Positions 35,991-45,140 of a stretch of DNA of 64,000 bases are shown piece after piece (position 1 is the stretch's first letter; each line of letters opens with the position of its first letter). The position numbers and the translations under genes are program-made. The stretch comes from Paramesorhizobium leguminum (GTDB taxonomy: Bacteria; Pseudomonadota; Alphaproteobacteria; Rhizobiales; Rhizobiaceae). The stretch is from positions 124,001 through 188,000 of the forward strand of contig NZ_QJTF01000003.1 of assembly GCF_003217235.1 (NCBI RefSeq), given 5' to 3'. The notes under the pieces are model-generated. The model had not been told where the DNA came from and ran no database searches. It saw only the letters and a program-made list of their open reading frames with translations.

Positions 35991-36041
35991 GAGCATGATC
36001 CCAAAAAGTTGCAGGCTTTTTGGATAAGATCATGCGGCTAA
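35991..36041. repeat. Dispersed GCATGATC repeat, copy 3
   Basis: GAGCATGATCCCAAAAAG at the left and TTTTTGGATAAGATCATGCGGCTA at the right, between plsY and dprA. The arms pair as a hairpin (GCATGATC with GATCATGC). Confidence 0.85.
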
Positions 36042-36059
36042 ACAAGGATTGAGAGCAGG

Positions 36060-37231
36060 ATGCCTGATTCAGCTCATTTGCATCCTGCTCGAAAGGGAAT
36101 TCGCCTCTCCGACCGTCAGAGGCTGAACTGGCTGCGGCTGATCCGCAGCGAGAATGTCGGCCCGGTCACCTTCCTCGATCTGATTTCGCATTTCGGTTCC
36201 GCAGGTGACGCGCTGCAGATGCTGCCGGAGCTGATGTATCGTGGCGGCGGCCATCGGCCCATCCGCGTGGCGACTATTGAGGAAGCCGAGCGCGAGATGG
36301 AGGAGATCGAGCGGATCGGCGCGCGCCTCGTGGGCAAGGGCGAGCCAGATTATCCGCCCTATCTGCGCCACTATGAGGCGCCCCCGCCGCTTCTCATCGT
36401 CAAGGCGATACAAGCGTATTCAACACCCCGCCGGTCGCCATCGTCGGCGCGCGCAACTCCTCCGTTGCCGGCAATCGCTTCACGCAACGGATTGTGCGCG
36501 AGCTTGGCGCCGCGGGCTTCGCCATCGTATCGGGACTAGCGCGAGGGATCGACGCCGCCGCGCACGAGGCAAGCCTCGATACCGGCACCATCGCCGTTCT
36601 CGCGGGCGGGCTGGATAAGCCCTATCCACCCGAGAACATGCATCTTTACAACGCCATTCCGGAAAGAAACGGCGTACTCGTCAGCGAGATGCCGATGGGC
36701 TGGGAGCCACGAGCCCGCGATTTCCCCCGCCGCAACCGCATCATCGCCGGGATTTCGCTGGGCCTCGTCGTCATCGAGGCGGCGGACCGGTCCGGTTCGC
36801 TTATCAGCGCAAGACTCGCAGGCGAAATGGGGCGGCTGCTCTTCGCCGTGCCCGGCTCGCCGCTCGACCCGCGCTCGGCCGGGACGAACAAGCTGTTGAA
36901 AAACGGCGCAATCCTGGTGACCGATGCAAGCGACATCATCGATGCGCTAAAACCCTTGGTGGGCCAAAACTCCCAAGGCGAACTGCCGTTTGGCCGCCCT
37001 GATGATCCGGACGAGTTGCTCAGCGAAGCGCCAAGCGGGCCGATGCCCCTCCTGACCGACCCCGAACGTGACCGCATCATCGAGGCGTTAAGCCCGACCC
37101 CGACCGATCCGGACGACATCATCCGCCACACCGGGCTTCACCCGTCGCAGGTGTTCCTGGTCCTGCTCGAACTGGATCTTGCCGGCCGGATCGCTCGCCA
37201 CTCAGGCGGAGCTGTTTCTATCCTGCTCTGA
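36060..37231 (+). pseudogene. dprA: dprA (smf) with a frameshift
   Basis: Two adjacent frames together give one complete DprA. Frame A runs 36060 to about 36404 (N-terminal SAM-like part, RLNWLRLIRSENVGPVTFLD). Frame B runs from about 36405 to 37231 with the Rossmann-like domain (VAIVGARNSSVAGNRF, AGFAIVSGLARGIDAAAHEA, RRNRIIAGIS) and the C-terminal winged helix. The break is at 36404-36405, where AAGGCGATA would read AAGGGCGATA in the intact frame: one G is missing. DprA loads RecA on single-stranded DNA in transformation. Either a real pseudogene or a base-calling error in a G run. Confidence 0.9.
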
Positions 37232-37393
37232 TGCCGCCTCCTCGCTGCGAAGCGTATCATCGGCTACGATGCAAGCCATCCCGATGAAATAGGCCAGCAT
37301 CGGCAACTCCGCGGAACGGGCCATTCGCTGCAATTCGCCGAGGATCTGGTGAATATAAGAAAGAACTTCAGTACGCGTTGAATCGTTGTTCAT
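37202..37393 (-). CDS. Small helical protein of unknown function
   Basis: 63 residues. STRTEVLSYIHQILGELQRM then ELPMLAYFIGMA is a pattern I have seen in short conserved proteins of Rhizobiales, with no function assigned. The ATG is preceded by a weak AGG. It overlaps the end of dprA by 30 nt tail to tail. The 262-nt gap from here to topA is A+T-rich; no gene seen. Confidence 0.6.
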   Translation of the reverse strand: MNNDSTRTEVLSYIHQILGELQRMARSAELPMLAYFIGMACIVADDTLRSEEAASEQDRNSSA

Positions 37394-37655
37394 AGCAAAC
37401 CTGAAAATTTTTGATCATGGAAATGATGAATTTCGATATGCTAATATTGATTACAAAGGCGTCGTTTATCAATAGATTATTTCATAACAATACTATCCTC
37501 GATTTCGTTTCATTTTAAAGCAATCTCTGGTTGTATTTCACTGAAAAACATCGCCCTGCCCTTGACCAATCGGCAAGGGCTGTTCATTTGGAAAGCGAAT
37601 TTTGCCCCACCGATGTGCATTTGTGCAATGACAGGGGCCCGGGATAGAGCGTGAA

Positions 37656-40301
37656 ATGAACGTCGTCGTCGTCGAATCGCCTGCAAAGGCCAAAACAATC
37701 ACCAAATATCTGGGCCCCGGCTATACGGTCCTGGCCTCGTTCGGCCATATCCGCGATTTGCCGGCCAAGGATGGTTCCGTCCGTCCAGACGAAGACTTCG
37801 CCATGTCATGGGAGGTTGATGCTCCCGCCGCCAAGCGTCTCAACGACATCGCCAAGGCAGTGAAGGAGAGCGACAATCTCTTCCTCGCAACCGATCCGGA
37901 TCGCGAAGGCGAAGCCATTTCATGGCATCTTCTCGAAGTTTTGCGCCAGAAAAAGGTGATCGGCTCTAAATCCGTCAAGCGCGTCGCCTTTAACGCCATC
38001 ACCAAGAAGGCCGTGCTGGACGCCATGGCGAACCCGCGTGACATCGACATGCCGCTGGTCGATGCCTATCTGGCGCGCCGCGCGCTGGATTATCTGGTTG
38101 GTTTTACGCTCTCGCCCGTTCTGTGGCGCAAGCTGCCCGGCGCGCGTTCGGCGGGGCGTGTGCAGTCCGTGGCGCTGCGCATCGTCTGCGAGCGCGAGGC
38201 GGAGATAGAGCGCTTCGTCCGCGAGGAATATTGGAACATCGCAGCATTGCTGAAAACACCGCGCAACGATTCGTTCGAATCGCGCCTTACCGTTTTCAAC
38301 GGCAAGAAGCTCGGCAAGCTCGATATCAAGAATGCCGAACAGGCTGACGGCATCCGGGCCATGCTGGAGGGAGCAAGCTTCAAGGCGGCCTCCGTCGAGG
38401 CCAAGCCGACAAAGCGCAATCCCGGCCCTCCCTTCACCACATCGACGCTCCAGCAGGCGGCATCGGCCAAGCTTGGCTTTTCCTCCGATCGCACCATGAA
38501 GATAGCCCAGCGTCTCTATGAGGGCATTGACATCGGCGGCGAGACGGCGGGTCTCATCACCTATATGCGTACCGATGGCGTGCAGATGGACGCCGATGCC
38601 ATCGAAGCGGCGCGGCGCGCCATCGGCAGCGGTTTCGGTGAAAAATATGTGCCGGAAAAGCCGCGCTATTACTCGACCAAGGCCAAGAATGCGCAGGAAG
38701 CGCACGAGGCAATCCGCCCGACCGATTTTGGCCGGAACCCGAAGGAAATGCGCCGCTTTCTCGATGAGGATCAGGCGAAACTCTACGACCTGATCTGGAA
38801 GCGCGCCATCGCCAGCCAGATGCAGTCCGCCGATATCGAGCGCACGACCGTCGAGATCGAAGCGACGAACGGGACGCAGACGGCGCAGCTTCGCGCCACC
38901 GGCTCCGTCACCCGCTTCGACGGCTTCATCGCCGCCTATACCGAGCATCGCGAGGACGAGGCTGACGATGAGGACGGCGCGCGCCTGCCGGAAATCCGCG
39001 CCGGCGAAGCGCTCGCTCGCGAGAAGATCGACGCCACGCAGCACTCCACGGAGCCGCCGCCACGCTATTCCGAAGCGACTCTTATCAAGAAGATGGAAGA
39101 AATCGGCATCGGGCGTCCGTCCACCTATACCGCGACGCTGAAGACGCTGGTGGACCGCGAATATGTCGTTGTCGACAAGCGCAAGCTTGTTCCGGAAGCC
39201 AAGGGGCGTCTGGTTACGGCCTTCCTTGAAAGCTTCTTCGACCGCTATGTGGAATATGATTTCACGGCGGATCTGGAAGGAAAGCTCGATCTGATCTCCG
39301 ACGGCAAGCTCTTGTGGAAGGACGTTCTGCGCGATTTCTGGAACGATTTTTCCGCTGCCGTCGGCAACACAAAGGAATTGCGCGTCACCAACGTGCTCGA
39401 CGCGTTGAACGAGGAGCTGGGACCCCTCGTCTTCCCGTCGAGGGGGGAAGGCATCGATCCGCGCAGCTGCCCCACCTGCGGCACGGGTACCCTCTCGCTG
39501 AAACTGGGGAAATTCGGGGCCTTCGTCGGCTGCTCCAACTACCCGGAATGCAAATTCACCCGCCAGCTGGGTAGCGATGCCAATGGGGGTGAGAACGGGT
39601 CGGCCGGCGGCGATGAGCCGAAGGCGCTGGGCAAGGATACATTCACCGGCGAGGAGATTACCGCGCGCAATGGCCGCTTCGGCCCCTATATCCAGCGGGG
39701 CGAAGGCAAGGAGGCGAAACGCGCCAGCCTGCCAAAGGGCTGGTCGTTCGAGACAATCGATCTTGAAAAGGCGCTGGCGCTTCTCTCGCTCCCGCGCGAT
39801 ATTGGACAGCATCCCGAAACGGGCAAGATGATCGCCGCCGGCATAGGGCGCTACGGCCCCTATGTGTCGCATGATGGTACATATGCCAATGTCGAGAACG
39901 CCGAGGAGGTATTCTCCATCGGCATCAACCGCGCTGTTTCCGTTCTTGCGGACAAGCAGGCCAAGGGCGGGCGCACACGCTCCGCCCCCGCGGCGCTGGC
40001 GACCCTGGGCGACCACCCGGACGGCGGTTCGATCACGGTTCGCGACGGGCGTTATGGCCCTTATGTGAACTGGGGCAAGGTCAATGCCACGCTGCCGAAG
40101 GGCAAGGATCCCGCGACCGTGACGATGGAAGACGCGTTGGCGCTAATTGCGGAAAAAGGCGGCGCATCGGCCAAGAAACCGGCCCGCGCCAAAGCAGCCA
40201 CGAAGACCGCAACAAAAACGGCGGCAAAGGCAGAAACCAAAGCCCCGGCGAAAAAGAAAGCTCCCGCCAAGACCACGAAAAAGGCCACGGCAAAAGCATA
40301 G
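37656..40301 (+). CDS. topA: DNA topoisomerase I
   Basis: 881 residues. Type IA enzyme relaxing negative supercoils. The TOPRIM domain opens VVVESPAKAKTITKYLGPGY with LFLATDPDREGEAISWHLLE; the active-site Tyr is residue 303 in GLITYMRTDG. A zinc-ribbon (Cys605 onward, CPTCGTGTLSL with CSNYPECKF) and repeated GRYGPYV modules follow, ending in a Lys/Ala-rich tail that should bind DNA. Together with rnr it follows dprA, a common rhizobial order. Confidence 0.97.
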   Translation: MNVVVVESPAKAKTITKYLGPGYTVLASFGHIRDLPAKDGSVRPDEDFAMSWEVDAPAAKRLNDIAKAVKESDNLFLATDPDREGEAISWHLLEVLRQKKVIGSKSVKRVAFNAITKKAVLDAMANPRDIDMPLVDAYLARRALDYLVGFTLSPVLWRKLPGARSAGRVQSVALRIVCEREAEIERFVREEYWNIAALLKTPRNDSFESRLTVFNGKKLGKLDIKNAEQADGIRAMLEGASFKAASVEAKPTKRNPGPPFTTSTLQQAASAKLGFSSDRTMKIAQRLYEGIDIGGETAGLITYMRTDGVQMDADAIEAARRAIGSGFGEKYVPEKPRYYSTKAKNAQEAHEAIRPTDFGRNPKEMRRFLDEDQAKLYDLIWKRAIASQMQSADIERTTVEIEATNGTQTAQLRATGSVTRFDGFIAAYTEHREDEADDEDGARLPEIRAGEALAREKIDATQHSTEPPPRYSEATLIKKMEEIGIGRPSTYTATLKTLVDREYVVVDKRKLVPEAKGRLVTAFLESFFDRYVEYDFTADLEGKLDLISDGKLLWKDVLRDFWNDFSAAVGNTKELRVTNVLDALNEELGPLVFPSRGEGIDPRSCPTCGTGTLSLKLGKFGAFVGCSNYPECKFTRQLGSDANGGENGSAGGDEPKALGKDTFTGEEITARNGRFGPYIQRGEGKEAKRASLPKGWSFETIDLEKALALLSLPRDIGQHPETGKMIAAGIGRYGPYVSHDGTYANVENAEEVFSIGINRAVSVLADKQAKGGRTRSAPAALATLGDHPDGGSITVRDGRYGPYVNWGKVNATLPKGKDPATVTMEDALALIAEKGGASAKKPARAKAATKTATKTAAKAETKAPAKKKAPAKTTKKATAKA

Positions 40302-40317
40302 ATGAGGGATTAAGGGA

Positions 40318-42639
40318 TTGGCGCGCCGGATTTCAAAGCAGACAAAACCAGAGCGAACGAAACCGGACGCCCGAGCGCATCTGCCGACGCGCGACGACAT
40401 CCTGACCTTCATCAACGAGAACCCCGACAAGTCGGGCAAGCGCGACATTGCCAAGGCCTTCAATCTGAAGGGCGACGCCCGGATTTACCTCAAGGACATG
40501 CTGCGCGATCTCGCCGACGAAGGCCTGATCGAGAAGCGCGCCAAGCGGCTGACCACCAAGGGGGCGCTGCCGCATGTCGCCGTCCTCGACATTACGGGAC
40601 GCGACAAGGATGGCGGCCTGATCGCCAGACCGGCGGAATGGGATGCGGCAGGCGGACAGGCGCCGGAAGTGCTCATCCGCATTTCACGCGGCGATAAAGG
40701 TCCGGCTCCCGGCGTCGGCGACCGGGTGCTCGCCAAGATATTCCCCTCAGCCGACAAGGCCGGTCCGGCCTATACCGCGCGCATCATGAAACGGCTGGAG
40801 CACCGGCGCGATGCCGTGCTGGGCGTGCTGCGCCAGACCCGCGACGCCGAATGGCGCCTGGAGCCCGTGGATCGCCGCCAGCCGGAACTGGTGGTCGACG
40901 GGCAGGCGCTGAATGGCGCAAAAGCTGGCGATCTCATTGAGGTCGATGTCACCCAGGCCGGGCGCTACGGCTTGCCCCGTGCCGCCGTGCGGCAGATCGT
41001 GGGCTCGATCGACAGTGAAAAAGCGCTGTCGATGATCGCGATTCACGCGCATGAGATACCCCATGTGTTTCCGCAGGAGGTGCTGCGCGAGGCCGAAGAG
41101 GCGAAGCCCGCCACCATGGCGCCCCATCAAAAATGGCGCGAAGACTGGCGCGCGCTTCCGCTCGTCACCATCGATCCGGCGGACGCCAAGGACCATGACG
41201 ACGCGGTATTCGCCGAGCCGGATACCGACCCCGCCAATCCCGGCGGCCATATCGTTACCGTCGCCATCGCCGATGTCGCGGCCTATGTCTTGCCCGGCTC
41301 CGCGCTCGACCGTGAGGCGCTGAAACGCGGCAATTCCGTCTATTTCCCCGACCGCGTCGTGCCGATGCTGCCGGAACGGATTTCCAACGATCTCTGCTCG
41401 CTGAAGGAAGGCGTGGACCGCCCTGCCCTCGCCGTCCGCATGATCTTCACCGCCGAAGGCCGCAAGCGCTCGCACGGCTTCCACCGTATCATGATGCGTT
41501 CCGACGCGCGCCTCGCCTACAGCCAAGCGCAGGCCGCGATAGACGGCGCGCCGGATGACAAGACCGGCCCGATCCTCGATACCGTGCTGAAACCGCTGTG
41601 GGCCGCCTATGCGGCGCTCAAGCGCGGGCGCGATGCGCGCGAGCCGCTGGAACTCGACCTGCCGGAAAAGAAGATCCTGCTGACGCCCGAAGGCAAGGTA
41701 GACAAGGTCGTCATCCCGCCCCGGCTCGACGCGCACAAGCTCGTCGAGGAATTCATGATCCAGGCGAATGTGGCGGCGGCGGAAACGCTGGAGCGCAAAA
41801 GCCAGCCGCTGGTCTTCCGCACCCACGATGCTCCGTCGATGGCCAAGCAGGAATCGCTGCGTGAATTTTTGCGCACGCTGGATATCAGCCTTGCCAAGGG
41901 CGCCCAGCTCAAGCCCGGCCAGTTCAACCAGATTCTGAAGCGCGTTCAGGGCAGCGATCAGGAGGAACTGGTCAACCAGGTGGTGCTGCGCTCACAGAGC
42001 CAGGCCGAATACAGCCCAGACAATATCGGCCATTTCGGCCTGAACCTCCAGCGCTATGCGCATTTCACCTCGCCGATCCGCCGTTACGCCGATCTGATAG
42101 TCCATCGCGCGCTGATCCGCGCGCTCGATCTCGGCCCCGGCGGAATCACCTCGGACGAGGTGGCGCGGCTCGCCGAAATCGCCGCGCTCATTTCCGCCAC
42201 CGAGCGCCGCGCGATGGCGGCGGAGCGTGAAACCGTCGACCGGCTGATCGCGCATCATCTGGCGGGACAGATCGGCAGCGAGTTTCAGGGCCGGATTTCC
42301 GGCGTCACCAAGTCCGGCCTGTTCGTCGCGCTTGCGACATATGGCGCGGATGGCTTCGTCCCCATTTCCACGCTCGGCAACGAGTATTATCTTTACGACG
42401 AAGCGAACCATGCCATTGCCGGCGAACGCAGCGGAAAAGGCTATCGCCTCGGCGATATCGTCGATGTCAAACTGGTCGAAGCGCTGCCGCTAGCGGGCTC
42501 GCTTCGCTTCCAAATGGTCTCCGAACCGCGCCCCATGCCGGCATCGATGCGTTCGCATCACAAATCGAGCCGCGCGATGCGGGGCCAAAGGGGACGGCCA
42601 TCGGGAATTCCACGGGGAAAGCGGAGAGATCGTTCATGA
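40318..42639 (+). CDS. rnr: Ribonuclease R
   Basis: 773 residues from a TTG at 40318 behind AAGGGA; family proteins begin with a basic tail followed by a winged-helix (DDILTFINENPDKSGKRDIA). The RNB catalytic centre is seen as TIDPADAKDHDDAVF with four acidic residues, followed by VADYV-like AIADVAAYVLPGS, YFPDRVVPMLPERISNDLCS and, near 660, HFTSPIRRYADLIVHR. A C-terminal S1 domain starts FQGRISGVTKSGLFV. Degrades structured RNA 3' to 5'. A 17-nt gap separates it from topA. Confidence 0.96.
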   Translation: MARRISKQTKPERTKPDARAHLPTRDDILTFINENPDKSGKRDIAKAFNLKGDARIYLKDMLRDLADEGLIEKRAKRLTTKGALPHVAVLDITGRDKDGGLIARPAEWDAAGGQAPEVLIRISRGDKGPAPGVGDRVLAKIFPSADKAGPAYTARIMKRLEHRRDAVLGVLRQTRDAEWRLEPVDRRQPELVVDGQALNGAKAGDLIEVDVTQAGRYGLPRAAVRQIVGSIDSEKALSMIAIHAHEIPHVFPQEVLREAEEAKPATMAPHQKWREDWRALPLVTIDPADAKDHDDAVFAEPDTDPANPGGHIVTVAIADVAAYVLPGSALDREALKRGNSVYFPDRVVPMLPERISNDLCSLKEGVDRPALAVRMIFTAEGRKRSHGFHRIMMRSDARLAYSQAQAAIDGAPDDKTGPILDTVLKPLWAAYAALKRGRDAREPLELDLPEKKILLTPEGKVDKVVIPPRLDAHKLVEEFMIQANVAAAETLERKSQPLVFRTHDAPSMAKQESLREFLRTLDISLAKGAQLKPGQFNQILKRVQGSDQEELVNQVVLRSQSQAEYSPDNIGHFGLNLQRYAHFTSPIRRYADLIVHRALIRALDLGPGGITSDEVARLAEIAALISATERRAMAAERETVDRLIAHHLAGQIGSEFQGRISGVTKSGLFVALATYGADGFVPISTLGNEYYLYDEANHAIAGERSGKGYRLGDIVDVKLVEALPLAGSLRFQMVSEPRPMPASMRSHHKSSRAMRGQRGRPSGIPRGKRRDRS

Positions 42640-43064
42640 ACCAGTCAGTTGAACCGCAGATATTCGGCGGCGCACCGGCAATTGCGCGGCCCGTCCGCCC
42701 GCTCCTGCAGGCCATGTGGCGTGGCTTCTGCAGCCGCTGCCCGCATTGCGGCGAAGGCAAGCTGTTTCGCGCCTTCGTCAAGCCGGTCGATGCCTGCGCG
42801 GCATGCGGCGAGGAATTCCACCACCAGCGCGCGGATGATTTGCCGGCCTATCTGACGATCTTCGTCGTCGGCCACGTGGTCGTCGCCGGCTTCATGGGCG
42901 TCGAGGCTTCGGTGGATTTGCCGCTCTGGGCGCATATGGCGATGTGGGGGCCGATAACGATCCTTCTGTCTCTCCTGCTCCTGCAGCCGCTCAAGGGCGC
43001 TACCATCGGGCTGCAATGGGCCTATTACATGCACGGATTTGGCGGCGAGGCGGATCATATTTAG
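42636..43064 (+). CDS. DUF983 membrane protein
   Basis: 142 residues, ATGA-coupled to rnr. Two zinc-knuckle-like Cys pairs (SRCPHCGEGKLF, then ACAACGEEF) precede DDLPAYLTIFVVGHVVV and two membrane helices. The family is widespread in alphaproteobacteria and unassigned in function. Confidence 0.9.
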   Translation: MNQSVEPQIFGGAPAIARPVRPLLQAMWRGFCSRCPHCGEGKLFRAFVKPVDACAACGEEFHHQRADDLPAYLTIFVVGHVVVAGFMGVEASVDLPLWAHMAMWGPITILLSLLLLQPLKGATIGLQWAYYMHGFGGEADHI

Positions 43065-43129
43065 CAATTAAAGTAGAGACGCTGGTGCTCGACTGCGCTC
43101 GTGTGCAATGGCGGGGATCGGCTCGCACT

Positions 43130-43269
43130 CTTCCCTCCCCCTTGCGGGGAGGGTGGCCCGAAGGGTCGGGTGGGGGTGGTGACGTTTACGCCATTGTCTC
43201 CAGAAAAAGCGTAAACGTCACCACCCCCATCCGTCTGCTCCGCAGACACCTTCCCCGCAAGGGGGAAGG
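43130..43269. repeat. Palindromic intergenic repeat
   Basis: Left arm (43130-43191) and right arm (43209-43269) are inverted: CTTCCCTCCCCCTTGCGGGG matches the complement of the CCCCGCAAGGGGGAAGG end, and GGGGGTGGTGACGTTTACGC matches GCGTAAACGTCACCACCCCC. The middle of each arm differs. The same unit is common between genes in Rhizobiales, in my recollection. No gene in the 243-nt gap. Confidence 0.85.
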
Positions 43270-43334
43270 AGGGCGCGAACTGGACTCGCCAACGTTCCCA
43301 TTCGATCATGACACACTCCAATAAGAGTTTCTCA

Positions 43335-44498
43335 ATGACAGATGCGGCCCCCCCCACCGCCTGGCGCTCGCTCGCCGCGGCAATCGCCACGATCAGCGCC
43401 GTGGGCATGGCGATCGGCCTCGGCATTCCGCTCTTGAGCGTGCTTCTGGAAGCGCGCGGCTATTCGGCGAGCCTCATCGGCGCCAACACGGCGGTCGCCG
43501 GTCTCGCCTCGATTGCCGCCGCGCCGCTGGCCGCCCCCATCGCCGGCCGCTTCGGCGTGGTGCGCACCATCCTCACCATGCTGCTCCTCGGCGGCTTCGC
43601 CTTTCTCGGCTTTCATTTCTTCCAATCCCTCTGGGCATGGTTTCTGCTGCGCATCGCGCTGCATTTTGCGCTGACCGTGCTCTTTGTCCTGTCGGAATAC
43701 TGGATCAACGCTTCCGCCCCGCCGGAAAAGCGCGGGCTGGTGCTGGGCATCTATGCCACCATGCTTTCCCTGGGCTTCGCCGCCGGCCCTTGGCTGTTCT
43801 CGCAGATCGGCAGCGCCGGAATGCTGCCCTTCGGCGTCGGCTTCGCCATTATCATGCTGGCGGCGATCCCGGTACTTCTGGCCTGGAAGGACAGCCCCGA
43901 TTTCGGCGAGAGCGAGCATGTGCCGTTCGTCCGCTATATCTTCGCGGTGCCAACGGCCACGGCCGCCGTCTTCGTCTTCGGCGCGGTCGAGACAGGCGGT
44001 TTCGCACTCTTCCCGGTGTTTGGAACCCGCATCGGCTATACGGAAAGCGAAGCCGCGCTGCTGTTGACCATGATTGGCCTCGGCAATGTATTGCTGCAAA
44101 TCCCCATTGGCCTCATTAGCGACAAGATCCGCGACCGCCGCAACCTCCTGCTTATCTGCGCCGCCATCGGCCTCGCCGGCATGGTCGTCCTGCCCTTCAT
44201 CATCGCCAACTGGTATCTGGTGGCCGGGCTGCTCTTCATATGGGGCGGCGTGGTGGCGGGCCTCTATACGGTCGGCCTTGCGCATCTGGGCTCGAAACTG
44301 ACCGGACGCGAACTCGCCGCCGCCAATTCCGCCTTCGTCTTCTGCTATGCGCTTGGCATGCTGGCCGGGCCGCAGGCGGTCGGCATCGGCATGGACGCCA
44401 TGGGGCCGAAGGGGTTCGCTGTCGTGCTCGGCATATTTTTCGCGCTTTATATGGTTGTGACCGCGTTTCGGCTTACGGGCAAGAAGAAGCAGGCTTGA
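43335..44498 (+). CDS. MFS transporter
   Basis: 387 residues from the ATG at 43335; an ATG nine codons earlier is possible but has a weaker context. Twelve hydrophobic segments and the loop motif GRFGVVRT place it in the major facilitator superfamily, in the group of small efflux-like permeases (YESEAAL-type midloop, SDKIRDRRNLL). Substrate unknown. Downstream of DUF983, upstream of rpmG. Confidence 0.88.
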   Translation: MTDAAPPTAWRSLAAAIATISAVGMAIGLGIPLLSVLLEARGYSASLIGANTAVAGLASIAAAPLAAPIAGRFGVVRTILTMLLLGGFAFLGFHFFQSLWAWFLLRIALHFALTVLFVLSEYWINASAPPEKRGLVLGIYATMLSLGFAAGPWLFSQIGSAGMLPFGVGFAIIMLAAIPVLLAWKDSPDFGESEHVPFVRYIFAVPTATAAVFVFGAVETGGFALFPVFGTRIGYTESEAALLLTMIGLGNVLLQIPIGLISDKIRDRRNLLLICAAIGLAGMVVLPFIIANWYLVAGLLFIWGGVVAGLYTVGLAHLGSKLTGRELAAANSAFVFCYALGMLAGPQAVGIGMDAMGPKGFAVVLGIFFALYMVVTAFRLTGKKKQA

Positions 44499-44599
44499 CT
44501 TTTCAGCGCATATTCGTAGTGTCGCGCCGAATTCCCGCTGCCGGATGAAATCGCCGGAATCGCAGGCGGTTTCAATTAAAAAAGAGCAGGTACTGTAAA

Positions 44600-44767
44600 A
44601 TGGCTAAGGCTACGACCATCAAGATCAAGCTTTTGTCGACCGCCGACACCGGCTTCTTCTACGTTACCACGAAGAACAGCCGCACGATGACGGACAAGAT
44701 GACGAAGCGCAAGTACGACCCGGTTGCGATGAAGCATGTCGAGTTCAAGGAAACCAAGATCAAGTAA
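44600..44767 (+). CDS. rpmG: 50S ribosomal protein L33
   Basis: 55 residues: [20 protein letters not shown] then [20 protein letters not shown] and a [11 protein letters not shown] end. This is the L33 of the alphaproteobacterial, Cys-free type. Length and start match the family. Followed at once by a strong terminator. Confidence 0.96.
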   Translation: MAKATTIKIKLLSTADTGFFYVTTKNSRTMTDKMTKRKYDPVAMKHVEFKETKIK

Positions 44768-44792
44768 TCTTGCGTTTCAGCGATATCCAAAG

Positions 44793-44819
44793 CGCCGCCT
44801 GACAAGGGCGGCGTTTTTG
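44793..44819 (+). terminator. Rho-independent terminator after rpmG
   Basis: CGCCGCC (44793-44799) pairs with GGCGGCG (44807-44813), followed by TTTTTG. The stem lies 25 nt after the L33 stop codon. Confidence 0.9.
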
Positions 44820-44842
44820 TTTGTAAGATGATGGTGAAAAAT

Positions 44843-44910
44843 GGGGTCGGTCGGCGATGAGGCAGCGGTACGAGGATTCCACTTGGTGCCAACGCCGACC
44901 GACCGACCCC
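44843..44910. repeat. Large inverted repeat hairpin
   Basis: GGGGTCGGTCGGCG (44843-44856) and its complement within CGCCGACCGACCGACCCC (44893-44910) flank a 36-nt loop. It occupies the 373-nt gap between rpmG and pleD, where no gene is seen; the remaining part (44920-45140) is A+T-rich and featureless to me. Confidence 0.7.
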
Positions 44911-45140
44911 ACGGACCCAGGAGATGCGGCGGACCTGAGCATCATGGGGTATTTTTTGTCTGCATACCCTTAAATCGTTTCCGACTTTCGGAAATTATGC
45001 AGGTGCGGGTCGCTCCTGCAACGCGCTCTTTACTTCCATAAAATTTGCGCAAATGTGGGAAAAAAGCAACTAGATCTTAAAAATTCAGTAACCATATCGC
45101 ACAACGTGGTAAATGCGTATCAAAGCACAAACCGTTTAAA

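Noticed and set aside
36380-36420. Programmed frameshift in dprA
   Set aside because: No slippery heptamer or downstream structure is apparent; a missing G explains the break more simply, and DprA is not known to use frameshifting.
37920-40016. Minus-strand open frame of about 700 codons over topA
   Set aside because: Antisense shadow of a clear topoisomerase gene; no domain is recognisable in its translation.
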